NCBI GenBank assembly: GCA_963704535.1
Contig: OY969916.1
Coordinates: 7,564,001-7,628,000 of the forward strand
Source: G963704535 sp963704535
Lineage (GTDB): Bacteria > Chloroflexota > Chloroflexia > Chloroflexales > Roseiflexaceae
Length of the DNA stretch: 64,000 nucleotides
Reading direction: 5' to 3'
Part shown: piece after piece, positions 7,724 to 16,269 of the stretch
Layout: each line of letters starts with the position of its first letter
How positions within the stretch are numbered: position 1 is the first letter of the stretch
Made by a program: the position numbers and the translations under genes
Notes under the pieces: model-generated
The model's input: only the letters and a program-made list of their open reading frames with translations
Told to the model about the DNA's origin: nothing
Database searches by the model: none

Positions 7724-9199
7724 GTGAGCACCATCATCGACACCGTGCGCGGGATGCGCGATGTGCTGCCGGGCGATCTGGCGCAGCAGGCCCAGATCGC
7801 GGCGCGCATCGATCAGACGCTCGCGAGCCACGGGTACCAGCCGATCGAGCTGCCGATCATCGAGCATCGCGACTTATACCTGCGGAAGCTTGGCGAGGAG
7901 TTGGTCGGCAAGGTCTACGAGTTCAGCTTCAGCGGTCGTGAGCTGGCGTTGCGCCCTGAGTGGACGGCGTCGGTGTTACGCGCCTATGTGAGCCGGATGC
8001 AAGATCAGCCGCTGCCGCTGCGGCTGCGCTACGCCGGCCCGGTTTTCCGCAACGAGCGCCCGCAGCGCGGCACCTACCGGCAGTTTACCCAGGTCGGGGT
8101 CGAGTTGATCGGGGGGCCGCCTCCGCGTGCCGATGCCGAATGTATCGCGCTGGCGTGCGCCGGGCTTGATCAGGCCGGCGTCCACGATTATCGGGTACGG
8201 ATCGGCCATATTGGGCTGATCCGCCGCATCCTATCGGCGCTGGAGCTGACCGAGCGCACGCAGGGGCTGCTGGCCTGGAGCCTGGAGCAGATGCGCGAGC
8301 ACGGCGTGGCGGTGGTGCGTGAGCGCCTGGACGCGGCGTACGGCGAGCTGCCGTTCGACGCGGCGCTGCTCAACGGCCTCGATGACGGGCAGGCCGAGGC
8401 GCTGTTGCTGCGCTCGCTCGGTGCGATCGGCGTCAACTTGCGCTTTGGCACCCGTTCGCCGGAGGCGATCGTCGGGCGGCTGGTGCGCAAGCTGCGCCGC
8501 GAGGATCCCCAGCCGCGCGTCGAGCGCGCGCTCGTGCTGCTGGAGCGGCTGTGCGTGATCCAGGGGCCGGCGGAGGTGGCGCTGCCGGCCGTCGATGCGC
8601 TGCTGCGCGAGTTCGATCTGCCATCCGCCGGACTCGACGATCTTGGCGCACTCCTCGACCTGGTTGCGGCACACGGCGTCTCCAAAGACCGGCTGGTACT
8701 CGATTTCGGTCTTGGGCGCGGTCTCCACTATTATACCGGCGCGATCTTTGAGATTTACGCCGGCGATGGCCTACAGCTCTGTGGCGGCGGCCGCTATGAT
8801 GATCTTGTGATGGCGCTTGGCGGCCGGCAGCGCCTGCCGGCGGTCGGTTTTGCCTACGGCCTGGAGCGGGTGGTCGCCGCGGCGCAAACGCCGGCCAGCG
8901 AGTGGCGCGCGCCGGAGGCCCTGGTGGTCGCACTGGATGATGGCGCCTATCCGTACGCGCTTCAGGTGGCCCAAGTGCTACGGAGGCGCGGCTACGTCGT
9001 CGCCGTCGATGTGCGCGGGCGCGGCTTGGCGAGCAATCTTCGCGATGCGGCGCGGCGCGGGATCGCGTATGTGGCGGTCGTGGGGCCCGACGAGCGGGAA
9101 AGCGGCACGCTGCTTTGGCGCGATTTGGCCGGGCGCGACGAGCGGCGGGTCGCCTTGGATAGGCTGCCGCTTGTACCGAGGATGGAGGATGGAGGATAG
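7724..9199 (+). CDS. HisRS-like protein: histidyl-tRNA synthetase or HisZ-type regulatory subunit
   Basis: A class II aaRS core: motif 1 area VRGMRDVLPGD, motif 2 RYAGPVFRNERPQRGTYRQF, the histidine-specific segment DFGLGRGLHYYTGAIFE (HisRS usually has LVRGLDYY, so Asp is replaced by His here) and motif 3 GFAYGLERV. A C-terminal anticodon-binding-like domain follows (EALVVALDDGAYPYALQVAQ). GTG 7724 is the preferred start, since upstream codons lie in a MITE. hisG and hisD lie downstream, but that HisG is the long form that does not need HisZ, and the anticodon domain favours a synthetase-like protein. The final residues MEDGG come from a GGATGGA heptamer array. About 491 residues. Confidence 0.7.
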   Translation: MSTIIDTVRGMRDVLPGDLAQQAQIAARIDQTLASHGYQPIELPIIEHRDLYLRKLGEELVGKVYEFSFSGRELALRPEWTASVLRAYVSRMQDQPLPLRLRYAGPVFRNERPQRGTYRQFTQVGVELIGGPPPRADAECIALACAGLDQAGVHDYRVRIGHIGLIRRILSALELTERTQGLLAWSLEQMREHGVAVVRERLDAAYGELPFDAALLNGLDDGQAEALLLRSLGAIGVNLRFGTRSPEAIVGRLVRKLRREDPQPRVERALVLLERLCVIQGPAEVALPAVDALLREFDLPSAGLDDLGALLDLVAAHGVSKDRLVLDFGLGRGLHYYTGAIFEIYAGDGLQLCGGGRYDDLVMALGGRQRLPAVGFAYGLERVVAAAQTPASEWRAPEALVVALDDGAYPYALQVAQVLRRRGYVVAVDVRGRGLASNLRDAARRGIAYVAVVGPDERESGTLLWRDLAGRDERRVALDRLPLVPRMEDGG

Positions 9200-9257
9200 A
9201 GGATGGAGGATGGAAGTACGCCCGACCTGCTATCTTCCATCCTCCATCCTCTATCTT
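9178..9257. repeat. GGATGGA heptamer repeats arranged as a hairpin
   Basis: GGATGGAGGATGGAGGATAG and further units are followed, after a short GC-rich loop, by the complementary array TCCATCCTCCATCCTCTATC. It overlaps and ends the HisRS-like gene. Confidence 0.85.
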
Positions 9258-9312
9258 CATGCCAAGACTTCATGCTCGCGGCGGGCACAACCGCAGATGA
9301 ACATGTGGGTAG

Positions 9313-9358
9313 GGTTGTTCTTGAGGGGCGACCCCCTCAAACTCCCCCTTTTTTATGT
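9313..9358. repeat. MITE-like core fragment
   Basis: GTTCTTGAGGGG and CCCCCTCAAACTCCCCC core only; the terminal repeats are absent. It precedes panE directly. Confidence 0.5.
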
Positions 9359-9378
9359 CAGCACATGGGGTGTCGGGG

Positions 9379-10293
9379 ATGAGAATTGCAGTTATGGGCA
9401 GCGGCGGTGTTGGCGGATGCTTCGGCGGCCTGCTGGCGCGCGCGGGCAATGAGGTTCATTTCATCGCGCGCGGGGCGCACCTGCAAGCGATGCGGGCGCA
9501 TGGCCTGCGGGTCGAGGCCCTGGATGGGCCTTTTACCATCGCGCCAGCGCACGCGACCGACGACCCGGCTGTGGTCGGCCCGGTCGAGCTGGTGATGCTG
9601 TGCGTCAAGACGTATAGCCTGGACGAGGCAATCGAGCAGATGCGCCCGCTGGTTGGCCCGCACACGACGGTGCTCACGTTGCAGAACGGCGTGGAGGCGC
9701 CCGACCAGGTCGCGGCGGCCTATGGCCCGCACGCGGTCCTGCCGGGGATTGTGTACTGCGAGGTCGCCGTCAAGGAGCCGGGCGTGATCTTCCAGGGCTC
9801 GCCGGTGCGGCGGATCATTTTCGGCGAGCCCGATGGCACGCCGACGCCGCGCGCCCGCACTCTCGCCGATACCTGCGCGGCTGCGGGCCTGGATACGACA
9901 TTGAGCGAGAATGTCCTGGGCGCGCTGTGGAGCAAGTTCTGCTTCATCTGCGCGATGAGCGGCATCACGACCCTGGCGCGCCGGTCGCTTGGTCCGATCC
10001 TGGCCGATGAGGAGGGGCGGGCACTCCTGCGCGCGACGATGGAGGAGGCGCGGGCCGTCGGGCTGGCGAAGGGGGTGCGTTTCGAGGCCGACCCGGTCGA
10101 GGGCGGCCTGGCGAATGCGGCTCGCTTTCCGCATGGCGCTAAGTCGTCGATGCTGCGCGACCTGGAGCGCGGCGGGCGGCTGGAGGTCGAGGCGCTCAAT
10201 GGCACTGTGGTGCGCCAAGGGCGCGCGCTTGGCGTGGCGACACCGGCCAACCAGGCAGTCTACGCGGCGCTGCGGCTGGCGCAACCGATGTGA
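9379..10293 (+). CDS. panE: 2-dehydropantoate 2-reductase (ketopantoate reductase)
   Basis: NADPH-dependent reduction of 2-dehydropantoate to pantoate in pantothenate/CoA synthesis, or a related ApbA/PanE reductase. The N-terminal Rossmann motif is IAVMGSGGVGGCFGGLLA. Other family blocks are TLQNGVEAPDQVAA, NVLGALWSKFCFICAMSGIT with the catalytic Lys, and KSSMLRDLERGGRLEVEALNG with the substrate-binding region. The ATG at 9379 is chosen because it starts directly at the Rossmann strand; an upstream ATG at 9355 is in MITE-derived DNA. 304 residues, normal for the family. The neighbouring creatininase and his genes give no strong functional link. Confidence 0.85.
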   Translation: MRIAVMGSGGVGGCFGGLLARAGNEVHFIARGAHLQAMRAHGLRVEALDGPFTIAPAHATDDPAVVGPVELVMLCVKTYSLDEAIEQMRPLVGPHTTVLTLQNGVEAPDQVAAAYGPHAVLPGIVYCEVAVKEPGVIFQGSPVRRIIFGEPDGTPTPRARTLADTCAAAGLDTTLSENVLGALWSKFCFICAMSGITTLARRSLGPILADEEGRALLRATMEEARAVGLAKGVRFEADPVEGGLANAARFPHGAKSSMLRDLERGGRLEVEALNGTVVRQGRALGVATPANQAVYAALRLAQPM

Positions 10294-10382
10294 CAAGGTG
10301 AAGGGGTGAAGGGGTGACAAGGTGGCAATTTGATGCCTCACTGTCACCTTGTCATCTTGTCATCTTGTCACCTTGTCAGGGA
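10294..10382. repeat. octamer repeat arrays (GGGGTGAA and CTTGTCAT families)
   Basis: ACAAGGTGAAGGGGTGAAGG is followed by CTTGTCATCTTGTCATCTTG; the two halves are partly complementary and can form a hairpin. They fill the gap between panE and the creatininase gene. Confidence 0.8.
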
Positions 10383-10389
10383 CAGACAT

Positions 10390-11190
10390 ATGACCGACAA
10401 TGGAGACTGGGGCCGCTACGCCGAGCTGCGACCGGCTCAACTCGAAGCGATTATCGCCAGCGCGCCGATCGCGTATGTGCCATGGGGCGCGCTTGAGTGG
10501 CATGGGCCGCATCTGCCCCTTGGCCTGGATGGCTTCACCGCCGAGGCGGTCGCCGAGCGGGCGGTGCGGCGCACCGGGGGCGTGCTTCTGCCGACGACTT
10601 GGTGGCCGATCACGGCACTGCCGCACCGCTTCTCACTCTCGGTCAACAGCGAAGTGATCCAGGCGCTGTGGGACGGCATCTTCGCTGAGTTGGCGCGCGC
10701 CGGCTTTCGCCTGGTCGTGCTGCTCAGCGGCCACTACGCCCAAGGGCACGAGTTGGTGCTGATGGATGCCGCCGAGCACGCGATCACCACGCACGAGCTG
10801 CTGGTCCTGGCGGTGCCGCCGCTGGCCATGGTCGATGAGGAGATGCTCGATCACGCGGCCCACTGGGAGACGGCGCAGTTAATGGCGCTGCGGCCGCGCT
10901 TGGTCGATCTCGACGCGCTCGACAACGCGCCCCTGCAGCCGGCGACGAGCGCGGTGCTCGGCGATGATCCGCGCCGCGCGACGGCCAGCCAGGGCGAGGC
11001 CGCGCTGACACTCGCGACCGAGCGGATCGTAGTCTCGGTCGGGGCGCTACTGGCGCACGGTCGGCCCGATGTCCTGCGCGAGCTGTACGCGCGCCGCCGC
11101 GCCAACTATCAGGCCTATGTCGAGCGCTATTTCCACGGCTCGTGGGAAGAGGCGATCCAGGCGTGGTGGGGCGATAAGACCAGAGGGTAA
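10390..11190 (+). CDS. creatininase-family amidohydrolase
   Basis: Creatininase-family proteins are metal-dependent amidohydrolases; relatives act on creatinine or in riboflavin, F420 and mycofactocin-type pathways. The 266-residue protein has the metal motif WGALEWHGPHLPLGLDGF (Glu, His and Asp ligands), GHYAQGHE and the later AHWETAQLMALRP with the catalytic Glu. Start ATG 10390 lies at the edge of the repeat array. The gene ends 38 bp before hisG, with an ACTCATA heptamer array between, and may be co-transcribed with the histidine genes. The exact substrate cannot be read from sequence. Confidence 0.82.
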   Translation: MTDNGDWGRYAELRPAQLEAIIASAPIAYVPWGALEWHGPHLPLGLDGFTAEAVAERAVRRTGGVLLPTTWWPITALPHRFSLSVNSEVIQALWDGIFAELARAGFRLVVLLSGHYAQGHELVLMDAAEHAITTHELLVLAVPPLAMVDEEMLDHAAHWETAQLMALRPRLVDLDALDNAPLQPATSAVLGDDPRRATASQGEAALTLATERIVVSVGALLAHGRPDVLRELYARRRANYQAYVERYFHGSWEEAIQAWWGDKTRG

Positions 11191-11228
11191 GTTATAACTC
11201 ATCATTCGTAACTCATAACTCATAACTC
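11191..11228. repeat. ACTCATA heptamer array
   Basis: Four imperfect units of CATAACT immediately precede the hisG start codon and occupy its ribosome-site position. Confidence 0.7.
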
Positions 11229-12218
11229 ATGAGCCTTCGTTTCGCAATCCCTTCCAAGGGCAATCTGTACGACGGCACGCTCGCCTTTCTCGAAGGGTGC
11301 GGCCTGAAGGTCTCGCGCCCAAACCCGCGCCGCTACACCGCCGGCATCAAGGTGCTGCCGCAGGCCGAGCTGCTACTGCACCGCCCGGCCGATATCGTCG
11401 ACAAGGTCGCCGAGGGCGAGATCGACCTGGGTATCAGCGGCCTCGACCTGGTCGAGGAGCTGCGCGGCGACCGCGACGACCTGCTGGTGGTCTATGACGA
11501 CCTGGGGTATGGCCGCTGTGAGCTGGTCGTAGCGGTGCCGGAGACGTGGATCGACGTCAGCTCGTGGTATGACCTGGCCGACCTGGCGGTGGAGTTGCAC
11601 GGGCAGGGTCAGCCGTTGCGCATCGCCTCCAAGTACCCGGCGCTGGTCCGTCGCTTCTGCTATGCCAATGGCATTAACTACTTCCGGCTGATCGACTCGC
11701 AGGGCGCGACCGAGGCCGCCCCAGGGCTGGGCTACGCCGATATCATCGCCGATATCACCGAGACCGGCACGACGCTGCGCGACAACCAGCTCAAGATCGT
11801 CGGCGGGCCGGTCTTACGTTCGCAGGCCAGCCTGATCGGGAGCCGGCGCAGCCTGCGCGGCGACCCGGCCCGGCTTGCGGCGGTCAAGGTGATTCTGGAG
11901 CTGGTCGAAGCGCGCCGGCGGGGCCGCAACTACGTGCAGGTGATCGCCAATATCGCCGGCGACTCGGCGGCGGAGGTCGGGCGGCTGATCGCATCGCGGT
12001 CGGAACTGGCCGGGATGCAGGGGCCGACAGTCGCGCCGGTGCTTGGCGCGGCGCCAGGCTGGTATACTGTAACGATCGTCGTGCCGCAGGAGCGCACGCT
12101 GGCAGTGGTCGAGCATCTGCGCGGGCTGGGCGGCGGCGGGATGGCGGTCGTGCCGGCGCAGTACGTGTTCGAGGCCCGCAGCACCACATATGAGCGGCTG
12201 CTGGCGGCGCTGGAGTAG
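11229..12218 (+). CDS. hisG: ATP phosphoribosyltransferase, long form
   Basis: HisG joins ATP and PRPP, the first committed step of histidine synthesis, and is feedback-inhibited by histidine. The 329-residue protein starts MSLRFAIPSKGNLYDGT and contains GISGLDLVEEL and the PRPP-binding segment ADIIADITETGTTLRDNQL. Residues from about 220 form a C-terminal domain (VQVIANIAGDSAAEVG, GWYTVTIVVPQE, GGGGMAVVPAQYVFE), typical of the long hexameric HisG that carries its own regulatory domain and does not need HisZ. No normal ribosome site is visible because a heptamer array abuts the ATG. hisD follows after a repeat-filled gap of about 230 bp. Confidence 0.95.
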   Translation: MSLRFAIPSKGNLYDGTLAFLEGCGLKVSRPNPRRYTAGIKVLPQAELLLHRPADIVDKVAEGEIDLGISGLDLVEELRGDRDDLLVVYDDLGYGRCELVVAVPETWIDVSSWYDLADLAVELHGQGQPLRIASKYPALVRRFCYANGINYFRLIDSQGATEAAPGLGYADIIADITETGTTLRDNQLKIVGGPVLRSQASLIGSRRSLRGDPARLAAVKVILELVEARRRGRNYVQVIANIAGDSAAEVGRLIASRSELAGMQGPTVAPVLGAAPGWYTVTIVVPQERTLAVVEHLRGLGGGGMAVVPAQYVFEARSTTYERLLAALE

Positions 12219-12424
12219 TCCGTGGTCCGTTGTCCGTGGTCCGTTGCGCTGGTGGCAAGATGACAAGATGACCAGATGACAAGATGAAAGGGCCGAGCAC
12301 CTGTAGGGCAGGCCCTCCGTGGCCGCCCCGTGGCCGCCCGGACACCACGCATCACGTATCATGGCGATTTACGATTTGCCGAACGACCCAACACGCAACA
12401 CGCAACACGCAACACGTAACACGT
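12219..12424. repeat. stack of four short-repeat families between hisG and hisD
   Basis: In order: GTCCGTGGTCCGTTG heptamers, GATGACAA octamers, the CTGTAGGGCAGGCCCTCCGTGG element with CGGGCGG palindromic parts (about 12297-12350), then AACACGC heptamers at 12388-12424. No gene. Confidence 0.8.
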
Positions 12425-12450
12425 TTCAAGCTTGACAAGAGGTTTCGCCA

Positions 12451-13791
12451 ATGCCCATCCCGATCATTGACGATATCGCCCGCGCCCGCAGCACCATCCT
12501 GCGGCGCGTCCCGCTCGACGAGGTCGAGGTCCCGCCCGCGCTGCTGGACGCGATCGAGGAGCGCTTTGGCGCGCGACTCACGCCGGTCGAGGCGGTCGAG
12601 CTGATCATCCGCGATGTGCGCGGCCGCGGTGATGACGCGCTGCGGGAGTGGACCGCGCGGCTGGATGGGGTACGCCGTGCGGCGCTCGAGGTGCCGCGCA
12701 AGCGGATCAAGCGGGCGGTCGATACGCTCGCCCCGGCGCTGTTTGAGGCGCTCCAGTTGGCGGCCGGCGAGATCGAACGGTTTCACCGCAAGCAGACGCG
12801 CAACTCATGGGTTGATTTCGGCGTCGAAGGAGCATTGGGGCAGCTTGTAGTGCCGCTGCGGCGGGTCGGGTTGTATGTGCCGGGAGGCAGCGCGCCGCTG
12901 CCGTCGTCGCTGCTGATGGCCGCGATCCCGGCGCGCGTCGCCGGCGTCGAGGAGATCGTCGTCTGCTCGCCGCCGCAGCGCGACAGCGGCGAGATCGCCG
13001 ACGTCGTGTTGGCGGCCGCGCACGTGGCCGGGGTCGAGCGGGTGTTTGCGCTGGGTGGAGCCCAAGCGATCGCGGCGATGGCCTACGGGACCGAGAGCGT
13101 GCCGCAGGTGGATAAGATCGCCGGTCCCGGCAACCTGTTTGTGGTGCTGGCCAAGCGCGCCGTCTACGGGGTCGTCGGGATCGAGAGCCTGCCCGGCCCG
13201 ACTGAGACGCTGCTGATCGCCGACGAGCACGCCGACCCGCGCCTGGCCGCCGCCGATCTGCTGGCCCAGGCCGAGCACGTGCTGGCCTCCGCGATCATGC
13301 TCACGCCCAGCCGCTCGCTAGCCAGGGCGGTGCAGGCCGAGGTCACGCGGCAGATCGAGGCGCTGGAGCGGGCCGAGGACGCCGCCGAGACGGTCGAGCA
13401 GCGCGGCGGCATCGTGATCGTGCCGGACCTCACGACCGCGTTCGAGTTGGCGAACGCCTACGCGCCAGAGCACCTATGCCTGCTGCTGGAGGACCCCTGG
13501 CGGTATGTCGGGGCCGTTCGCAACGCCGGGGGCATCTTCCTGGGCGAGCGCTCGTTCGAGGTGCTAGGTGACTACGTGGCCGGGCCGTCGCACATCATGC
13601 CGACCGGCGGGACCGCGCGCTACGCCTCGCCGGTGAATGTGGATGACTTCCGCAAGGTGATCTCACTGGTCGGGCTCAACGAGGCGGCGCTGCGGCGGAT
13701 CGGCCCGGCTGCCGCGCGGCTCGCCGATGCGGAGGGCCTCACGGCGCATGCGGCAGCGGTGCGTGCCCGGCTGGGTGAAGGTGGCGACTAA
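12451..13791 (+). CDS. hisD: histidinol dehydrogenase
   Basis: HisD carries out the last two oxidations of histidine synthesis, histidinol to histidine, using NAD and a zinc ion. The 446-residue protein has GLYVPGGSAPLPSSLLM, ALGGAQAIAAMAYGTESVPQ, the nucleotide-binding KIAGPGNLFV, the PGPTETLLIADEHADP block and the zinc-ligand motif LLAQAEH near residue 272, followed by APEHLCL and GPSHIMPTGGTARYASP. Length is normal. ATG 12451 is preceded by AGAGG. It lies in the same direction as hisG, probably one transcript. Confidence 0.96.
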   Translation: MPIPIIDDIARARSTILRRVPLDEVEVPPALLDAIEERFGARLTPVEAVELIIRDVRGRGDDALREWTARLDGVRRAALEVPRKRIKRAVDTLAPALFEALQLAAGEIERFHRKQTRNSWVDFGVEGALGQLVVPLRRVGLYVPGGSAPLPSSLLMAAIPARVAGVEEIVVCSPPQRDSGEIADVVLAAAHVAGVERVFALGGAQAIAAMAYGTESVPQVDKIAGPGNLFVVLAKRAVYGVVGIESLPGPTETLLIADEHADPRLAAADLLAQAEHVLASAIMLTPSRSLARAVQAEVTRQIEALERAEDAAETVEQRGGIVIVPDLTTAFELANAYAPEHLCLLLEDPWRYVGAVRNAGGIFLGERSFEVLGDYVAGPSHIMPTGGTARYASPVNVDDFRKVISLVGLNEAALRRIGPAAARLADAEGLTAHAAAVRARLGEGGD

Positions 13792-13796
13792 TAACG

Positions 13797-13965
13797 AATG
13801 GAGGAGTTTGAGAGGGCCGCCTCTCAAGATCTCTTTTCCACCACTCAGAGACTGTTTGAAAAGGGGGAGTTTGAGGGGGCCGCCCCTCAAAGAATCCCCT
13901 TTCCACCATGAAATCGTAGGCGAGACAATGCCCTTTTCAAACAGTTTCTCAGACAGTTTCTAAAA
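13797..13965. repeat. two MITE-like copies, one nearly complete
   Basis: 13797-13846 is a core fragment. 13847-13950 begins AGAGACTGTTTGAAAAGG, has the G/C hairpin core and ends TTTTCAAACAGTTTCT, with a second partial right end AGACAGTTTCT to 13962. Lies between hisD and yggT. Confidence 0.75.
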
Positions 13966-13978
13966 ACAGGCACTCTGG

Positions 13979-13984
13979 TATAAT
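13979..13984 (+). promoter_or_regulatory. probable -10 box of yggT promoter
   Basis: A perfect TATAAT stands about 45 bp before the yggT start; the -35 position (about 13956-13961) falls in the MITE right end and matches poorly. The MITE insertion may have replaced part of the promoter. Confidence 0.4.
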
Positions 13985-14029
13985 ATCCGCGTTCTGCGGT
14001 TACACTGCACAAGGAGGCAGTTCAATACT

Positions 14030-14302
14030 ATGTCCGCATCTTCTTTCCTGGCAAGCTTCATCGGCTTGCTCTTCAACATTCTTTCGTTCGCGATCCTCGG
14101 CCGGGTGCTGCTCTCGTGGATCGACCCAATGGGCAACATGCGTGTTACCCAGGTGCTGCGGGATCTGACCGAGCCGATCCTGGCCCCGATCCGCAGCCTG
14201 CTTAACAGCTTGGTGCCAAATATGCAGATGCTCGACTTCTCGCCGATCATTGCCACATTGTTGCTCCAGGCCCTGAGCAGGCTGCTGCTCCAGGCGCTAT
14301 AG
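14030..14302 (+). CDS. yggT: YggT-family membrane protein
   Basis: This 90-residue protein has two hydrophobic helices (about residues 5-26 and 62-85) flanking the family motif LSWIDPMGNMRVTQVLRDLTEPILAPIRSLL, written here only as a description of the YggT fold. YggT proteins are small membrane proteins linked to cell division, osmotic tolerance or cytochrome assembly in different bacteria. ATG 14030 follows an AGGAGG site 12 bases upstream. The gene stands alone between MITE copies. Confidence 0.85.
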   Translation: MSASSFLASFIGLLFNILSFAILGRVLLSWIDPMGNMRVTQVLRDLTEPILAPIRSLLNSLVPNMQMLDFSPIIATLLLQALSRLLLQAL

Positions 14303-14306
14303 TACT

Positions 14307-14402
14307 AAAAGACTGTTTGAAAAGTTCGTTTATCGCATGAGTTTGGTGGTGGAGAGGGGTTCTTGAGGGGGCTTCCCCCTCAAACTCCCCTTTTCAAAGC
14401 GC
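14307..14402. repeat. MITE-like copy lacking the right end
   Basis: AAAGACTGTTTGAAAAG at the left, a TTCTTGAGGGGG/CCCCCTCAA core, and CCCCTTTTCAAAG where the right terminal repeat breaks off. Confidence 0.65.
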
Positions 14403-14419
14403 CCCTAAAGGTTTACATA

Positions 14420-16096
14420 ATGGAACGTGATGCCCCGGCAGTGTCCCAAGTCGCGCGGAGCGATGGGGCGCTGCGCTCCAGCCGCTTTCTGCTCCTGGTG
14501 GTATTTCTCGCCGGCATCGGCACGCTGGGGGTCGAAATGATCGCCTCGCGGCTGCTGGCCCCCTACTTTGGCACCTCGCAGCCGATCTGGGCGGTGGTGA
14601 TCGGCCTGACGCTGATTTACCTGACGATCGGCTACCGGCTCGGCGGCACGCTGGCCGACCGGCGGCCCGATGAAAAGGTGCTGTACCAGATCATCGTCTG
14701 GGCCGGCTTTCTGACCGGCTTTATCCCAGTGCTCTCAGACCCGATCCTACGCTTCTCGCAGGGCACGATCGCGCGGGTGGCGGTCGGGAGCTTCCTGGGC
14801 GCGCTGTTCGGCGTGCTGATCCTGTTCGCCGCGCCGGTGATCCTGATGGCGATGGTCAGCCCGTTTGCGATCCGCCTGCAACTGCGGCGGGTCGCCGACG
14901 GGATCGCCTCGGCCGGGACGACCGCTGGGTCGCTCTCGGCGCTCTCGACAGTCGGCTCGATCATTGGCACCTTCCTGACGGTGCTCTGGCTGATCCCGGC
15001 GATCGGCACCGCACGCACCACCTACCTGATCGCGGGGTTTCTGATCGTCGTCGGCCTGATCGGGCTGCGCGACTGGCGCTACCTGATCATGCTGCTGATA
15101 GTCGCCGGGGTGGCCTTCTTCTCCCTGACGACGCGTGGCAACATCAAGTCGGCCGACTGCTTCGGCTGCACGCTGGTGACTGAGGATGAGTCGGCCTACA
15201 ACTACATCCAGATCGCGACCAGCGAGAATCAGTTGTATGGCCCGCAGGTGAACCTGATCCTAAATGAGGGGCAGGCGATCCACTCGATCTACCACCCGCG
15301 CTTCGAGCAGACCGGCGACCCGCTGGACCTGCTGACCGGCGGGGGGCCGTGGGACTACTTCACGGTGACGCCCTACTTCTACCCCGATCGCGACCCATCC
15401 ACCGTCAAAAGCATGGCGATGCTGGGCTCGGCCACCGGCACGATCCCCAAGCAATTCCTGGCGCTCTACGGCGCCGACGCGCAGATCGACTCGGTCGAGA
15501 TCGACCCGCGTATCATCGAGTTCGGCCGCCAGTACTTCAAGATGGAGGACGTCGCGGTCAGCCCCAAGCACCCCAACTACCGCGTCCACGCCCAGGACGC
15601 GCGCTTCTGGCTGGCGACCGAGGGCGGCATCTACGACGTGATCGGGATGGACGCCTACCACCAGCCGTATATCCCGTTCCACCTGACGACGGTCGAGTTC
15701 TTCCAACTCGTCAGGGAGCACCTGACGCCCGACGGCGTGGCGGTAGTTAACGCCGGCAAAGGGCCGGACGGCGACGACCGGCTCGGCCAGGCGATCGCCA
15801 GCACCATGCGCGCAGTCTTTCCGCAGGTCTTCGTGATCGATACCAGGGGTTTCGGCAACCAGATCATCGTGGGGGTGAACCGCGAGGTGGGCGACGGCGC
15901 CGCGAACTTCCAGGCCAACTACGCCCGGATGCAGGTCCCGGCCCTGCACACGGTGATGGAGTGGGCGATCGCTGAGGGCACCGCCCCAGTGCGCGAGTTC
16001 CTGCCCGCCGAGGCGCGCTACCAACCCTTCACCGACGACCGGGCGCCGGTCGAGCAGTTGATCGACTCGCTGATCTTTGACCAGGCGTTTCAGTAA
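14420..16096 (+). CDS. membrane-bound spermidine-synthase-like fused protein
   Basis: The 558-residue protein has two halves. Residues about 20-240 hold seven hydrophobic segments, from LLLVVFLAGIGTLGVEM to YLIMLLIVAGVAFF. Residues about 250-540 form a spermidine-synthase-like Rossmann domain: LNEGQAIHSIYH, AMLGSATGTIPKQFLALYG for S-adenosyl-methionine or decarboxylated SAM binding, IDSVEIDPRIIEFG, VHAQDARFWL and VIGMDAYHQPYIPFHL. Such fused permease/aminopropyltransferase proteins are common in bacteria and their substrate is usually unproven. ATG 14420 is chosen; upstream codons belong to a MITE. A 15-bp perfect hairpin follows the stop. Confidence 0.8.
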   Translation: MERDAPAVSQVARSDGALRSSRFLLLVVFLAGIGTLGVEMIASRLLAPYFGTSQPIWAVVIGLTLIYLTIGYRLGGTLADRRPDEKVLYQIIVWAGFLTGFIPVLSDPILRFSQGTIARVAVGSFLGALFGVLILFAAPVILMAMVSPFAIRLQLRRVADGIASAGTTAGSLSALSTVGSIIGTFLTVLWLIPAIGTARTTYLIAGFLIVVGLIGLRDWRYLIMLLIVAGVAFFSLTTRGNIKSADCFGCTLVTEDESAYNYIQIATSENQLYGPQVNLILNEGQAIHSIYHPRFEQTGDPLDLLTGGGPWDYFTVTPYFYPDRDPSTVKSMAMLGSATGTIPKQFLALYGADAQIDSVEIDPRIIEFGRQYFKMEDVAVSPKHPNYRVHAQDARFWLATEGGIYDVIGMDAYHQPYIPFHLTTVEFFQLVREHLTPDGVAVVNAGKGPDGDDRLGQAIASTMRAVFPQVFVIDTRGFGNQIIVGVNREVGDGAANFQANYARMQVPALHTVMEWAIAEGTAPVREFLPAEARYQPFTDDRAPVEQLIDSLIFDQAFQ

Positions 16097-16111
16097 GCTG
16101 ACTGCTGTACG

Positions 16112-16151
16112 TTAGGGGTTATGAGATGCTTTGCGCTCTCATAACCCCTAA
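16112..16151 (+). terminator. 15-bp perfect hairpin after spermidine-synthase-like gene
   Basis: TTAGGGGTTATGAGA pairs with TCTCATAACCCCTAA across a ten-base loop, 16 bp after the stop. There is no T-run, but position and stem strength favour termination. Confidence 0.6.
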
Positions 16152-16269
16152 TGATTCTGCCCGCTGGATGGCAGCCTTTCACACCCATCTCCACAGATAT
16201 GTTATGATTGAGCAAGTACGCGAGCCTCCAAGGACTTGCTCAAAGAAATCCTAATTTAACGGTTCGCTG

